The notes: a model not told the origin generated them from the sequence alone. A stretch of 64,000 nt of DNA from an uncultured Eubacteriales bacterium (GCA_951800645.1 CATOIK010000001.1:62001-126000); one strand, 5' to 3'. Positions 33,771 through 42,564 are shown, numbered from the stretch's first letter. Numbers and translations: made by a program.

Positions 33771-34694
33771 CTACTTACCAGCCATTTGGGACAATTTCTC
33801 TAAAAGTTCCTGGAAATACCCTGGCAATGGAGCAGAAAACTCCATATACTCTCCGGTAGAAGGATGGATAATTCCCAGCACACCCGCATGGAGAGTCTGC
33901 CCCTGCAGTCCGGAAAACAAGGGTTTTGCCGGTCCGTACACCTGATCTCCTAACAGGGGATGTCCGATGCTGGCCATATGAACCCGAATCTGATGGGTTC
34001 GTCCAGTTTCCAACTGACATTCCACATAGGTGCAGCGAGAAAACCGTTCCAGCACCCGGTAATGGGTCACAGCCGGTTTTCCGTTCTTCTCGTTGATGCT
34101 CATCTTCTTCCTGTCTGTAGGATGCCGGCCAATCGGCGCGTCTATGGTTCCGGAGTCATCCTTTAAAACACCATGGACAATGGCATAATATTTCCGGGTG
34201 ACAGAGTGAATTTTAAGCTGTTCTGCAATGGCGTTGTGGGCCTTATCGTTTTTGCAGACGATTATAACTCCGGTGGTGTCCATATCAATTCGGTGGACAA
34301 TTCCCGGCCGCATCACTCCGTTAATGCCGGATAAATCTCCTCTGCAGTGAGCCATCAGGCCATTTACCAGAGTTCCGGAAAAATGGCCGGCTGCGGGATG
34401 CACCACCATCCCCTTTGGTTTATTGATAAGAATAATATCCTCATCCTCATAGAGAATATCCAGCTCCATCTCCTCTGCCAGAATTTCCGGCTCTACGGCT
34501 TCCGGCACCTCCAGACATATCCTGTCTCCGTCAGATACCTTAAAATTGCTTTTTACCGGCTTTCCATTTACCAAAACGCCGCCGTCCTTTAAAATCTTCT
34601 GCAGATAAGAGCGGGAAAGTTCTTCAAACTGGCCGCTTAAATATTTATCAATCCGCAGACTGTGTTCCAGCTCCGCCACAAATTCCTGAATCAA
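33771..34694 (-). CDS. RluD-family 23S rRNA pseudouridine synthase
   Basis: A 307-residue RluA/RluD-family enzyme. An S4 RNA-binding domain (about 13-75, RIDKYLSGQFEELSRSYLQK) precedes the catalytic domain with INKPKGMVVHPAAGH and the catalytic Asp in VHRIDMDTTGVII. The ending TGRTHQIRVHMASIGHPLLGD is standard. The S4 domain and the position after lspA are typical of Firmicute YlyB/RluD. It overlaps lspA by 4 nt. Exact rRNA sites are not predictable here. Confidence 0.92.
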   Translation of the reverse strand: MIQEFVAELEHSLRIDKYLSGQFEELSRSYLQKILKDGGVLVNGKPVKSNFKVSDGDRICLEVPEAVEPEILAEEMELDILYEDEDIILINKPKGMVVHPAAGHFSGTLVNGLMAHCRGDLSGINGVMRPGIVHRIDMDTTGVIIVCKNDKAHNAIAEQLKIHSVTRKYYAIVHGVLKDDSGTIDAPIGRHPTDRKKMSINEKNGKPAVTHYRVLERFSRCTYVECQLETGRTHQIRVHMASIGHPLLGDQVYGPAKPLFSGLQGQTLHAGVLGIIHPSTGEYMEFSAPLPGYFQELLEKLSQMAGK

Positions 34695-35230
34695 TCTTTA
34701 TCCTCCTTTTTCAGGCGGAAAATTTCTAATTCATCATCTTTATAATAAAAGCAGATGAGAAGGAACAGCACGGCTGTAGCCACTGTCACATAAATATCCG
34801 CCACATTGAAAATGGGAAAGTTAATCAGTTTAAAATACAGAAAATCCACCACAAACCCCTGGCTCAGCCGGTCCAGCATATTTCCCCAGGCTCCTGCAGT
34901 AATTAAGATCACGCAGATTTTTAAGGCGTGATAACGGCTGGATTTCCAGCCTGGCATTTTCCACATCATGTAAATGGCTGCAGCCATTACCACCAGGCCA
35001 ACCAAAAAGAAAAAGCCCTGCCGTCCCTGCAGCATACCGAAGGCAGCCCCCCGGTTTTCCGAGTAAAGCAGTTCAAAGACGCCGTCCCAGAGCACAAAAG
35101 GCTCTTTGCCTTTTAAATGAGACGCTGCCAGATGCTTGGTATACTGGTCTGCAAGCACCAGTACCTGAGAGATAACTCCCCACGCCAGCAGATTTTTCAG
35201 TCTTTCCCTTTTGCTGTAATTACTGTCCAT
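34691..35230 (-). CDS. lspA: lipoprotein signal peptidase II
   Basis: A 179-residue polytopic aspartic protease that removes prolipoprotein signal peptides. Four hydrophobic segments are visible, with motif NRGAAFGML, the first catalytic Asp in GNMLDRLSQGFVVDF and the second in FNVADIYV. The lipobox protein at 39769-40740 is a likely client. It overlaps aroB by 11 nt and the pseudouridine synthase by 4 nt. Confidence 0.95.
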   Translation of the reverse strand: MDSNYSKRERLKNLLAWGVISQVLVLADQYTKHLAASHLKGKEPFVLWDGVFELLYSENRGAAFGMLQGRQGFFFLVGLVVMAAAIYMMWKMPGWKSSRYHALKICVILITAGAWGNMLDRLSQGFVVDFLYFKLINFPIFNVADIYVTVATAVLFLLICFYYKDDELEIFRLKKEDKD

Positions 35231-36329
35231 CCTGTCCTCCTAAAAGCCATGCAAGGCTCTCTGTCATTTCCTGCTCCGTCACAGTCCGGTCTATATAAGC
35301 CTCTCCTACTGTCCGCAGCAAAATAAATTTAATTACACCGGAATCCATCTTTTTATCACTTTTGGTAGCTGCCAGAATCTCCGGAATGGAAAGATTCATT
35401 CCTTTTATGGAAACAGGCAGTTTAAAGGCCCCAAAAGCCTCTTTGATGCGCTCTGCTTCTTCCATGGGAATAAACCCGCGCATTGCTGATAAATAAGCTG
35501 CAGCGGCGCATCCAAGGGCTACACATTGACCGTGAAGCAGTTGAAAGTCCATCAGCTTTTCAATGGCATGGCCTAAAGTATGTCCGAAGTTTAACAGCGC
35601 CCGCTCTCCCTGCTCCGTAGGGTCTGCTTCAACTACATTCCGCTTGATACGGTTGCTGACTTGAATCATCTCTGCACAAACGGTAAGATTCCGTTTCCGG
35701 ATGGCGTCTGCATGTTCCAGAAGCCACTGGTAATAACCGGCGTCTTTGATCAGCCCATGTTTGATAATTTCCCCCATGCCGCAGGCAAACTGCTCATCCG
35801 AAAGGGTCAGCAGGCTGGAAACGGAGATATAAACCAGGCTGGGCATATGAAATGCGCCAACCATATTTTTGTAAGCGTCAAAATCCACTCCGGTTTTTCC
35901 GCCAATGCTGGAGTCTACCTGAGAAAGGAGTGTGGTAGGAATCTGGATAAACCGGATTCCCCGCAGATAGGTAGCTGCCGTAAAGCCGCACAAATCTCCG
36001 ACTACGCCGCCTCCTAAAGCCACCAGCATATCGCCCCGGTCATAATGATTCTGAATCAAAAACTCATAAAGCTGCCGTACAGTATCCAGATTTTTGTGTT
36101 CTTCCCCTGCAGGAAATACAAATAAATCCACATGGCTGCAGACCGGCTTAAGCTGAGCCATTACTTCTTCCCCATACAAAGGAGCTACATGGCTGTCGGA
36201 AACGATACACAGTTTTCGATTCTCTACAGAAAGGGCTGCCACCTCACGGCCCAGACGGTCATAAGAGCCCTCCATCACAATGTCATAAATTGCTTTTCCG
36301 TCCCGATGGACGGTCATACGATTATTCAT
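35220..36329 (-). CDS. aroB: 3-dehydroquinate synthase
   Basis: A 369-residue NAD- and Zn-dependent enzyme of the shikimate pathway. NAD-binding ALGGGVVGDLCGFTAATYLRG, metal and substrate residues in QVDSSIGGKTGVDF, GMGEIIKHGLI, and the Zn ligand histidines in NFGHTLGHAIE are all present. ATG 36329 follows GAGAGGAG and begins the conserved part; an in-frame ATG 78 bp upstream would put the preceding terminator inside the coding region. It stands alone among division genes. Confidence 0.95.
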   Translation of the reverse strand: MNNRMTVHRDGKAIYDIVMEGSYDRLGREVAALSVENRKLCIVSDSHVAPLYGEEVMAQLKPVCSHVDLFVFPAGEEHKNLDTVRQLYEFLIQNHYDRGDMLVALGGGVVGDLCGFTAATYLRGIRFIQIPTTLLSQVDSSIGGKTGVDFDAYKNMVGAFHMPSLVYISVSSLLTLSDEQFACGMGEIIKHGLIKDAGYYQWLLEHADAIRKRNLTVCAEMIQVSNRIKRNVVEADPTEQGERALLNFGHTLGHAIEKLMDFQLLHGQCVALGCAAAAYLSAMRGFIPMEEAERIKEAFGAFKLPVSIKGMNLSIPEILAATKSDKKMDSGVIKFILLRTVGEAYIDRTVTEQEMTESLAWLLGGQDGQ

Positions 36330-36345
36330 GCTGTCATCTCCTCTC

Positions 36346-36396
36346 AAAAAGACAGGCAGACAATCTTCCTCCGAACAGTCGGAAAATCGTCTGCCT
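36346..36396 (-). terminator. rho-independent terminator after sepF, just before aroB
   Basis: On the minus strand an 8-bp stem AGGCAGAC/GTCTGCCT (outer arms 36389-36396 and 36354-36361) with an inner TCCGA/TCGGA helix is followed by GTCTTTTT. The T-run ends one base before the aroB ribosome binding site region, so aroB-lspA-rluD expression needs read-through or a promoter not seen. Confidence 0.75.
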
Positions 36397-36425
36397 ATCC
36401 TGTCCACCTTATGTAATGGAATGTA

Positions 36426-36926
36426 TTACAGCCGGATATTAAGCCCGGACACATCCAGAGTGCCGCTGTTTAAAAGATCCTGAAAATCACCGGAAAGCTC
36501 TACAGACTCTGGAGTTGCAATGAAAATGTAGTTGGAAATTTTCTGCAGATTTCCGTTCATGGAATATGTGGCTCCTGAGGTAAAATCAATGATCCGCTGA
36601 GCCACTTCTGTATGAATGCCCTCCATATTCAGCACCACTGCCTTGCCTGCTAACAAATAATCACAGATTTCTCTGGCGTCCTCAATAGAGGTAGGTTTGA
36701 TCATGGAGACTTCCATGGCCTTCCGCATGGGAACTACTTTGGAAGATCGTCCAAACAGACGAGGTTTATCTTCCGCACCGTCATCATAGCTGTCTGCATC
36801 ATCCCTTGATGGAATCAGATTCCGCTTGGGCTGTTTTTCCATAGCAAAATCATCATCAAAGAACTCCTCGTCTTCATCATCCGGGTTCAACTGCATAGTA
36901 GCCATCAGCTTGCTTAATAAACTCAT
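36426..36926 (-). CDS. sepF: cell division protein SepF
   Basis: A 166-residue protein that anchors FtsZ filaments and shapes the septum. An N-terminal amphipathic start (MSLLSKLMATMQL), an acidic linker (DDEDEEFFDDDF), and the C-terminal SepF core (MIKPTSIEDAREICDYLLAGKAVVLNMEG, then RIIDFTSGATYSMNGNLQKISNYIFIATP). The order yggS-sepF matches the ylmE-ylmF pair of Bacillus. It has a terminator immediately downstream. Confidence 0.95.
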   Translation of the reverse strand: MSLLSKLMATMQLNPDDEDEEFFDDDFAMEKQPKRNLIPSRDDADSYDDGAEDKPRLFGRSSKVVPMRKAMEVSMIKPTSIEDAREICDYLLAGKAVVLNMEGIHTEVAQRIIDFTSGATYSMNGNLQKISNYIFIATPESVELSGDFQDLLNSGTLDVSGLNIRL

Positions 36927-36954
36927 ATCTTATTCTCTCTCCAATCTCAAATCC

Positions 36955-37644
36955 TTATCTGGCGCCGAAAATTCCAGTGCCAACTCTAATCATGTCAGCT
37001 CCCTCCTGTACAGCAACCGGATAATCTCCGGTCATGCCCATGGAAAGCACACTCATACTAACATTATCAATGTTTTTCTTTTTGATGTCAACCGATAATT
37101 GATACAATTTTTGAAAAACTGAGCGATTTTCTTCGGGATTCTCCACAAACGGCGCTATTGTCATAAGCCCCTGAATCCGAAGATTGGAAAACCGGGCAAT
37201 TTCCATAACGGCAGCCTCTGTATCTTCCGGGAAAAATCCAAATTTACTCTCCTCTTTTGCCACATTGACTTCCAGAAGAATATCCACCGTCCGCCCAAGC
37301 TTTTCTGCCTCTTTCTGGATTTCCTCCGCCAGCCGGACAGAGTCTACGGAATGAATCATAACCACATAGGGAAGCACCTGCTTCACCTTGTTGCGCTGCA
37401 GATGTCCAATCATGTGAAAGCTGGCATCCGGCGGCATGGCCGGCGCCTTCTCCACAATCTCCTGCACCTTATTTTCCCCGAAATCCCGAACGCCGGCTTC
37501 ATAAGCTTCTAAAAGAAATTTCAGCGGCTTGGTTTTGCTGACTGCAATCAGCGTCACTGTTTCCGGATTCCGTCCAGCGGTTTCACAGGCCGCCTGAATA
37601 TTTCTGCGGACATTCGCAAGATTTTCTTTAATCTGTCTGCACAT
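36955..37644 (-). CDS. YggS-family PLP homeostasis protein
   Basis: A 229-residue PLP-binding TIM-barrel protein (YggS/PLPBP/YlmE) that keeps vitamin B6 vitamers and amino-acid pools in balance and has no known catalytic activity. The PLP Lys is in TLIAVSKTKPLK, followed by FGENKVQEIVEKA, HMIGHLQRNK, VNVAKEESKFGF and the phosphate-binding SMGMTGDYPVAVQEGADMIRVG. It lies 28 bp upstream of sepF and 12 bp after the HlyD-like gene. Confidence 0.94.
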   Translation of the reverse strand: MCRQIKENLANVRRNIQAACETAGRNPETVTLIAVSKTKPLKFLLEAYEAGVRDFGENKVQEIVEKAPAMPPDASFHMIGHLQRNKVKQVLPYVVMIHSVDSVRLAEEIQKEAEKLGRTVDILLEVNVAKEESKFGFFPEDTEAAVMEIARFSNLRIQGLMTIAPFVENPEENRSVFQKLYQLSVDIKKKNIDNVSMSVLSMGMTGDYPVAVQEGADMIRVGTGIFGAR

Positions 37645-37656
37645 CGTTTCACCTTC

Positions 37657-39048
37657 TTATTTATAGATCAGTTCGCCCTCGTACACTGTGTCTGCATTTA
37701 GTACAATGTGGTCGTACACAGACAGGCCATAATCTGTTCCTTTCCGGATGGTATAATACTCCTCATTAGAGTTTAAAATCTCAATCTGCTTGAATACGGC
37801 GTAGCCTTTGTTGATATTGTAAACACCTTCTAAGGATGCGCTGGATCCAATCTGGTACCGTTCCTGGGAATCTGGTTTGATAATGTAGTCTCCTGCTTTA
37901 AACGGCCCGTTCTCCCCCATATCAACATAATAAAAATCTTCTGTAGAATAGTAGATGGTAGCCGGAACAAACTCAGAAAGAGTCCCCTGTTCCGTATACA
38001 CTTCCTTCATAAATCCGGTACTGCTGCTGTCTCCGCCCTGAATCATGTACTCTACCGGAACCAGATAAAAGTCCTTGGTGGTTACTGCAGTTACCGGAAT
38101 TTTTAATCCGTCGGTTCTGGTCGTATCTACCTCAAAGGTAACATACCTGTCAGACACAAACTGTACCATATACTGATTAAAATCCAGCTTTCCGTAGCTT
38201 AAGCCGTCTGCTCCGGTAATCACAGAAAAAGCTCCGTCTGCTTCTAAATCGTTAGAAGAAAACCGCACGCGAAGACTGGTCTGCCCGCTGTATTCTGACA
38301 GCCGTTTCTCATCCAAAGGAAATACGATACTCCAGTCATCGGAAGTCACCAGCTTATAGACAGACTCTCCCCTTTCAATTAAGTTTCCAGCCTTGGTAAT
38401 GGCCTTGGTGTAGCCGGTCCGGTTAAAACTTTCTGCTGTAATCTGCTGCGCCGTCATTCCTTCAAATCCGTCTACAGCGTAGGAAACCACGCCGGAAACC
38501 GGGGATTTCACCTGTTGGAAGGTGATACCGGTCTGCTGCATCAAAATATCCAGATTGCCCAGAGAGTTGAAATTCACATACTCCAGCACAGCCGCCTCCA
38601 GACTGTACTGCAGGTTATACACCTGGCTGAAATCCTGACTGGTGTAACTGCCGGAAAATGCAGATAGCTGCCGCTTAATTTCCGCCAGATTGGCGTCTGT
38701 CAAGGTTACATTTGCTTCCGGGTTATCCGCCATAAAGGTAGCCATGCTGCCCGTCTCATCAATGGAATAAATCCGGGTGCCTACAGAGGCCCGCTTGCCT
38801 TCCCGGATATAGTAGTTGATATAGCCGGACCGGTCTGTATACTCCACCTGTTCCTGACGGAGAATGATGCCGGTGTGCTGATGGTCGTTGACAATATTGC
38901 CCTCCACTACCTGGTAAAACTGCACCTTATCTTTTTTTATGTAACTGTATACGCTGAACAACATGTAGACAAATATGATGGCAAAGATAATGATGCCAAC
39001 ATTCAAATTTATCGGATAGCGCACAACCTTTTTCTTCTTTTTTGCCAA
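37657..39048 (-). CDS. HlyD-like membrane-anchored protein of the sepF locus
   Basis: A 463-residue protein with a basic start (MAKKKKKVVR), one membrane helix (about 15-35, VGIIIFAIIFVYMLFSVYSYI) and a long extracytoplasmic part. Segments GIILRQEQVEY and QQVKSPVSGVVSYAVDG resemble the two lipoyl-like half motifs of HlyD/membrane-fusion adaptors, separated by a helical region of about 90 residues. No transporter gene is nearby, and the downstream neighbours are yggS and sepF, so a role in envelope or septum assembly is possible but unproven. It starts with TTG, 8 bp after GGAGG. Confidence 0.75.
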   Translation of the reverse strand: MAKKKKKVVRYPINLNVGIIIFAIIFVYMLFSVYSYIKKDKVQFYQVVEGNIVNDHQHTGIILRQEQVEYTDRSGYINYYIREGKRASVGTRIYSIDETGSMATFMADNPEANVTLTDANLAEIKRQLSAFSGSYTSQDFSQVYNLQYSLEAAVLEYVNFNSLGNLDILMQQTGITFQQVKSPVSGVVSYAVDGFEGMTAQQITAESFNRTGYTKAITKAGNLIERGESVYKLVTSDDWSIVFPLDEKRLSEYSGQTSLRVRFSSNDLEADGAFSVITGADGLSYGKLDFNQYMVQFVSDRYVTFEVDTTRTDGLKIPVTAVTTKDFYLVPVEYMIQGGDSSSTGFMKEVYTEQGTLSEFVPATIYYSTEDFYYVDMGENGPFKAGDYIIKPDSQERYQIGSSASLEGVYNINKGYAVFKQIEILNSNEEYYTIRKGTDYGLSVYDHIVLNADTVYEGELIYK

Positions 39049-39086
39049 ACTGATTCCTCCCGGAACGGTCTTTGCCGCCCTTATCC

Positions 39087-39115
39087 ATTATAAAAGGTAA
39101 GGGCCAAAAGTGCAA
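39087..39115 (-). promoter_or_regulatory. promoter of the HlyD-like-yggS-sepF operon
   Basis: On the minus strand: TTGCAC (39110-39115), a 17-bp spacer and TATAAT (39087-39092). Confidence 0.7.
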
Positions 39116-39169
39116 GTGTTCCATCGAACAAAAGACGATAGGAACATTACAGAGTAATTATCTATTACA

Positions 39170-39206
39170 TAAAAATGACAGCCAATGGTGTTGGTGCCAT
39201 TGGCTG
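39170..39206 (-). terminator. terminator after the small P-loop gene
   Basis: A perfect 10-bp stem CAGCCAATGG/CCATTGGCTG (39179-39188 and 39197-39206), an 8-nt loop, then TCATTTTTATG on the minus strand. Confidence 0.8.
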
Positions 39207-39259
39207 CCATGAAAATACGGAAGGTGTATCTTCCCGCCGTCCTAAATTATTTCTATGTA

Positions 39260-39679
39260 TTACAGGGAAATAATAACATCCTTCTGAACGCTCTCCGGCA
39301 TCTCTGCCGCATCCATAGAAACGCTTAATACGAAGTTTACATCATATTTCGCACTGAGATTTTCCAATGTTGTGACGGTGTCGGTAATATCCTCACCTTC
39401 TAAACCGGCCAGCTTTAAAAAGCTGTCGAAAAACATAGTTTCAATGTCATGGTCCTGAGAGATAATTCCGCTTACAAAACCGATAAAGCCTTCGCTGGAA
39501 TTCACCGGGAACTCGTTGACATTGATCAAACGGATTTTGTTGTTGAGTTCATACATGTGTTTGGAGCTCTTGTCTAAATAGACAACGGAACCAATCGCTT
39601 TCTTAATACTATCATTGGCCATATCCAAGAGATGTTTGGTTTTCCCTTTTCCTTTTCTGCCTGCGATAATCTGCACCAT
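39260..39679 (-). CDS. small P-loop protein of unknown function
   Basis: A 139-residue soluble protein. The N-terminus is a Walker A-like loop, MVQIIAGRKGKGKTKHLLDMAND. A strand VVYLDKS and the later hydrophobic-acidic IETMFFDSFLKL could form a Walker B-like site. It is sometimes labelled PilT-like in databases, but the pilus ATPase motifs are absent. It has its own promoter and terminator between dac and the HlyD-like/sepF operon. Nucleotide binding is probable; the role is unknown. Confidence 0.75.
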   Translation of the reverse strand: MVQIIAGRKGKGKTKHLLDMANDSIKKAIGSVVYLDKSSKHMYELNNKIRLINVNEFPVNSSEGFIGFVSGIISQDHDIETMFFDSFLKLAGLEGEDITDTVTTLENLSAKYDVNFVLSVSMDAAEMPESVQKDVIISL

Positions 39680-39736
39680 ATGAATCTCCTCCTTGCGTTA
39701 TTTAATTTGTATAAAAAGTCTTTTAAGATTAAGTTG

Positions 39737-39765
39737 ATTATAGTACAAATTTCTAAAATGTGCAA
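39737..39765 (-). promoter_or_regulatory. promoter of the small P-loop gene
   Basis: On the minus strand: TTGCAC (39760-39765), a 17-bp spacer and TATAAT (39737-39742). The same hexamers occur in the HlyD-like operon promoter. Confidence 0.7.
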
Positions 39766-39768
39766 TAA

Positions 39769-40740
39769 CTAATTCACAATTTCCCCAATTATATTTGTCA
39801 TATTTTCGTAAAGGGCAGTTCGGTTCTCTGCCTTTAACACAACAGCTACATAATCCTGATTCTGTTTATCCTGGCAGTTTAACACCAGACAGGAACCTGC
39901 GGCGCTTGTAGTGCCGGTTTTTCCTCCTACTGCGGTAATGCCGTCCGGTTCAGAAACCTGCCCAGTCAGATACTGGTTGCTGTTTTTCCATTCCCGGGTT
40001 TTAGGCTGTCCTTCGCCGTCTGTGTAAGAAGCCGTGTAGCTGACTGTTCCCGCAATACTGCGGAATTCCTCGTACTTCATGGCCTCGTTATACATTAAGT
40101 AAAGGTCATAGGCCGTAGTGTAGTGGTTTTCATCTGTCAGGCCGTGAGGATTGGTAAAATGGGTATCTGTGGCCCCAATCTCCCAAGCCAGGTCATTCAT
40201 CTGGTCTGCAAAGGCTTCAATACTGCCGGCCATATGAACTGCAATAGCAGCAGCCGCATCGTTTCCAGAAGCAAGCATCAGTCCATAAAGCAACTGCTCC
40301 ATGGTAAGGGTGTCACCTGGGTTAATGTGAGCCAGGGACGAGCCTGGTTCTACAAGTACCTCGTCTCCTACTGTAACCAGTTCACTTAAATCTGCCTCCT
40401 TGATTGCTAAAAGAGCAGTCATGATCTTCGTGGTGCTGGCAGGATTTCTCCGCTCAAACAGATTTTTCTGCACCAGGACCCGGCCATCATTTACAGAAAA
40501 TACTCCGGCAGACATAGCGTCTACCGATGCGTCCGGCTGGGGTTCATCCCCCATTACCACACAGAGGGAGCCTGCCAAGGAGCCTGCCTGTCCGGAATCT
40601 GCTGAAGCCTGGGAAATCAAAGTATCCATGTTCTCCTGACTGTACTCATAGGGAGCCGGAGCGCCGCCGCTGCAGCCGGTCAGGAAAAGTCCGGCACAAA
40701 AAACGGCTGTCAGATTTATTTTCCAATTTTTCAAAACCAT
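39769..40740 (-). CDS. D-alanyl-D-alanine carboxypeptidase lipoprotein (S11 family)
   Basis: A 323-residue penicillin-binding carboxypeptidase that trims the terminal D-Ala of peptidoglycan stems. A lipobox FLTGC places it as a lipoprotein (lipidated Cys about 23). The serine-acyltransferase motifs are SxxK in NPASTTKIMTAL, SxN in LASGNDAAAA, and KTG in VGGKTGTTSAAG. The usual C-terminal beta domain and membrane helix of DacA/DacF are missing, in keeping with lipid anchoring. It is last in the radC-mre-min-rodA operon. Confidence 0.92.
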   Translation of the reverse strand: MVLKNWKINLTAVFCAGLFLTGCSGGAPAPYEYSQENMDTLISQASADSGQAGSLAGSLCVVMGDEPQPDASVDAMSAGVFSVNDGRVLVQKNLFERRNPASTTKIMTALLAIKEADLSELVTVGDEVLVEPGSSLAHINPGDTLTMEQLLYGLMLASGNDAAAAIAVHMAGSIEAFADQMNDLAWEIGATDTHFTNPHGLTDENHYTTAYDLYLMYNEAMKYEEFRSIAGTVSYTASYTDGEGQPKTREWKNSNQYLTGQVSEPDGITAVGGKTGTTSAAGSCLVLNCQDKQNQDYVAVVLKAENRTALYENMTNIIGEIVN

Positions 40741-40746
40741 ACGCTC

Positions 40747-41142
40747 CTATCGGTAAATCTCACGCCACTCTAAATCGCCCCGGCCAAGAGCCTTGATCAA
40801 AAGCTCCGCAGTTGCCACATTGGTAGCCAGAGGAATGTTGTAGGTATCACAGAGCCGTACTACATCGTTGACATTGGGCTCATGGGACTTGGGAGTCAGC
40901 GGGTCCCGCAGGAAGATCACCATGTCCATTTCATTGTGCTCAATCTGGGACGCCAACTGCTGCTGTCCCCCCAGATGTCCTGCCAGATACTTGTGAATAT
41001 TTAAATTGGTTACTTCCTCTACCAGCCGTCCGGTGGTTCCAGTAGCGTAAAGTTCGTGTTTAGATAAGATTCCCCGATATGCAATGCAGAAGTTCTGCAT
41101 CAGCTTTTTCTTAGAATCATGTGCAATCAATCCGATATTCAT
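40747..41142 (-). CDS. mgsA: methylglyoxal synthase
   Basis: A 131-residue enzyme converting dihydroxyacetone phosphate to methylglyoxal and phosphate. N-terminal IGLIAHDSKKKLM, then ATGTTGRLV, the phosphate loop SGPLGG equivalent AGHLGGQQQLAS, the catalytic Asp region MVIFLRDPLTPKSHEPNVNDV, and CDTYNIPLATNVATAE. Its location between rodA and dac recurs in Clostridia. Confidence 0.95.
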   Translation of the reverse strand: MNIGLIAHDSKKKLMQNFCIAYRGILSKHELYATGTTGRLVEEVTNLNIHKYLAGHLGGQQQLASQIEHNEMDMVIFLRDPLTPKSHEPNVNDVVRLCDTYNIPLATNVATAELLIKALGRGDLEWREIYR

Positions 41143-41157
41143 ATGTGTAACCCTCCT

Positions 41158-42279
41158 TTAATAGCTGCTGCTTTTGGGCTGCAGCCCTACATTCATCACT
41201 AGTCCAATTCCAAAATAGATACTCATCAAGGAGCTTACGCCGTAGCTGATAAACGGCAGCGGCAAGCCTGTGTTTGGGAAAATCCCGGTTGCCACCGCAA
41301 TGTTTGCAAAGCTCTGGAATGCCAGCATGGTGGCAAGCCCTGCGCATAAAAGCTTTCCGGAAAGATCCCGGGCCCGGGCCGCCATCAAAAGGCACTCATA
41401 AACCACCAGAGCAATCAACAGGATTACCAGACTGCATCCGATAAACCCCAGCTCCTCCCCGATTACGGCAAAAATAAAATCCGTCTGCTCCTCAGAGAGA
41501 AAGTTTCCATTTTTTACAGAGGCCAGGGTATTGTTGTTCAGTCCCTTGCCTTTCAGCATGCCGGAACCAATAGCCATAATGGAATTTTCCTGCTGCAGAT
41601 TGGCCTCTGCATAGGCGGATTTATCTACAAACGCCAGGATTCTCCTGACCTGGTAGTCGTGTAAAAACGGCACCATGTCAAACTTAAGCAGATAAATAAA
41701 CAGGGCACCGCAGGGAACCAGCACAGCCAGTGCACCGAGAATCCAGCGGTAGCTTAAACCTGCCACAAACAGCATAGCGGTAAAGGTAACCATGGTTACA
41801 ATTCCGGTAGACAAATCCGGCTGCTCGTAAATCAGAAAAAATGTCGCCAGATAAAGACCGGCGCCTACAGCCAGAATCTTAAACTGATTGATTTTCTCCT
41901 GATTTCTGCTGAAGAACCAGGAGAAAAAAACAATCAGACCAATTTTAACAAACTCGGAGGGCTGAACCTGTCCGATGCCGGGAAGCACCAGCCAGCGGGT
42001 AGCGCCACCATGGGAAGCACCTACTAACAGCACGGCCAGCAGGCCAGCTACACAAAGGCCATAGATGACCGGAGCCATGCCTACAATCCTGCGGTAGTCA
42101 ATCAAAGAAAGCGCGATTACTATAACAACACCGACGCCCACTCCCATAATCTGCTTTCCCACATAGGACACATCCTGGTTTGTGGCGCTGCGGATTACCA
42201 GAACGCCGATGATGTTCAACACCAATACATAAAGAAAAAGGCGATAATTGTAATTCCTGAAGTTGTAATTTAGAAGCAT
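41158..42279 (-). CDS. rodA: SEDS-family peptidoglycan glycosyltransferase RodA
   Basis: A 373-residue protein with about ten membrane helices. SEDS features include LPGIGQVQPSEFVKIGLIVFFSWF, IYEQPDLSTGIVTMVTF (with the catalytic Asp of the family), VIGEELGFIGCS and GLPLPFISYGVSSL. Its linkage to mreCD and PBP2 points to elongation (RodA) rather than division (FtsW). Its start overlaps minE by 10 nt. Confidence 0.92.
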   Translation of the reverse strand: MLLNYNFRNYNYRLFLYVLVLNIIGVLVIRSATNQDVSYVGKQIMGVGVGVVIVIALSLIDYRRIVGMAPVIYGLCVAGLLAVLLVGASHGGATRWLVLPGIGQVQPSEFVKIGLIVFFSWFFSRNQEKINQFKILAVGAGLYLATFFLIYEQPDLSTGIVTMVTFTAMLFVAGLSYRWILGALAVLVPCGALFIYLLKFDMVPFLHDYQVRRILAFVDKSAYAEANLQQENSIMAIGSGMLKGKGLNNNTLASVKNGNFLSEEQTDFIFAVIGEELGFIGCSLVILLIALVVYECLLMAARARDLSGKLLCAGLATMLAFQSFANIAVATGIFPNTGLPLPFISYGVSSLMSIYFGIGLVMNVGLQPKSSSY

Positions 42280-42554
42280 TCTTCTTTCCTCTTTGTAAAT
42301 GTCCGGATCGGGAAGGTGGCAGATAACACTGGAACCGGTTCCCTGGCGCCTGCAGTTTCCATCCGCACCAGCCGTATATCCAGATTCAGGGAATCTACCT
42401 CCGCATACCGGGATAATACCCCCAGCATGTCCTCCCGGATCAGATTTAAGAGTCCCGGATTTACCCGGGCCTTATCGGAGACCAGAAGGAGCTTTAAACG
42501 CCCTCTGGCGATGTCGCCGGAGTTACTTTTGTGAAAACAGAATCTCTGTCTCAT
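42270..42554 (-). CDS. minE: cell division topological specificity factor MinE
   Basis: A 94-residue protein with the MinE pattern SGDIARGRLKLLLVSDKARVNPGLLNLIREDMLGVLSRY, the region that contacts MinD, and a C-terminal dimerisation domain (LDIRLVRMET). It stimulates MinD ATPase and drives Min oscillation. It is 10 bp after minD. A MinE rather than a DivIVA/MinJ system is typical for Clostridia. Confidence 0.93.
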   Translation of the reverse strand: MRQRFCFHKSNSGDIARGRLKLLLVSDKARVNPGLLNLIREDMLGVLSRYAEVDSLNLDIRLVRMETAGAREPVPVLSATFPIRTFTKRKEECF

Positions 42555-42564
42555 GGCCGCCCTC

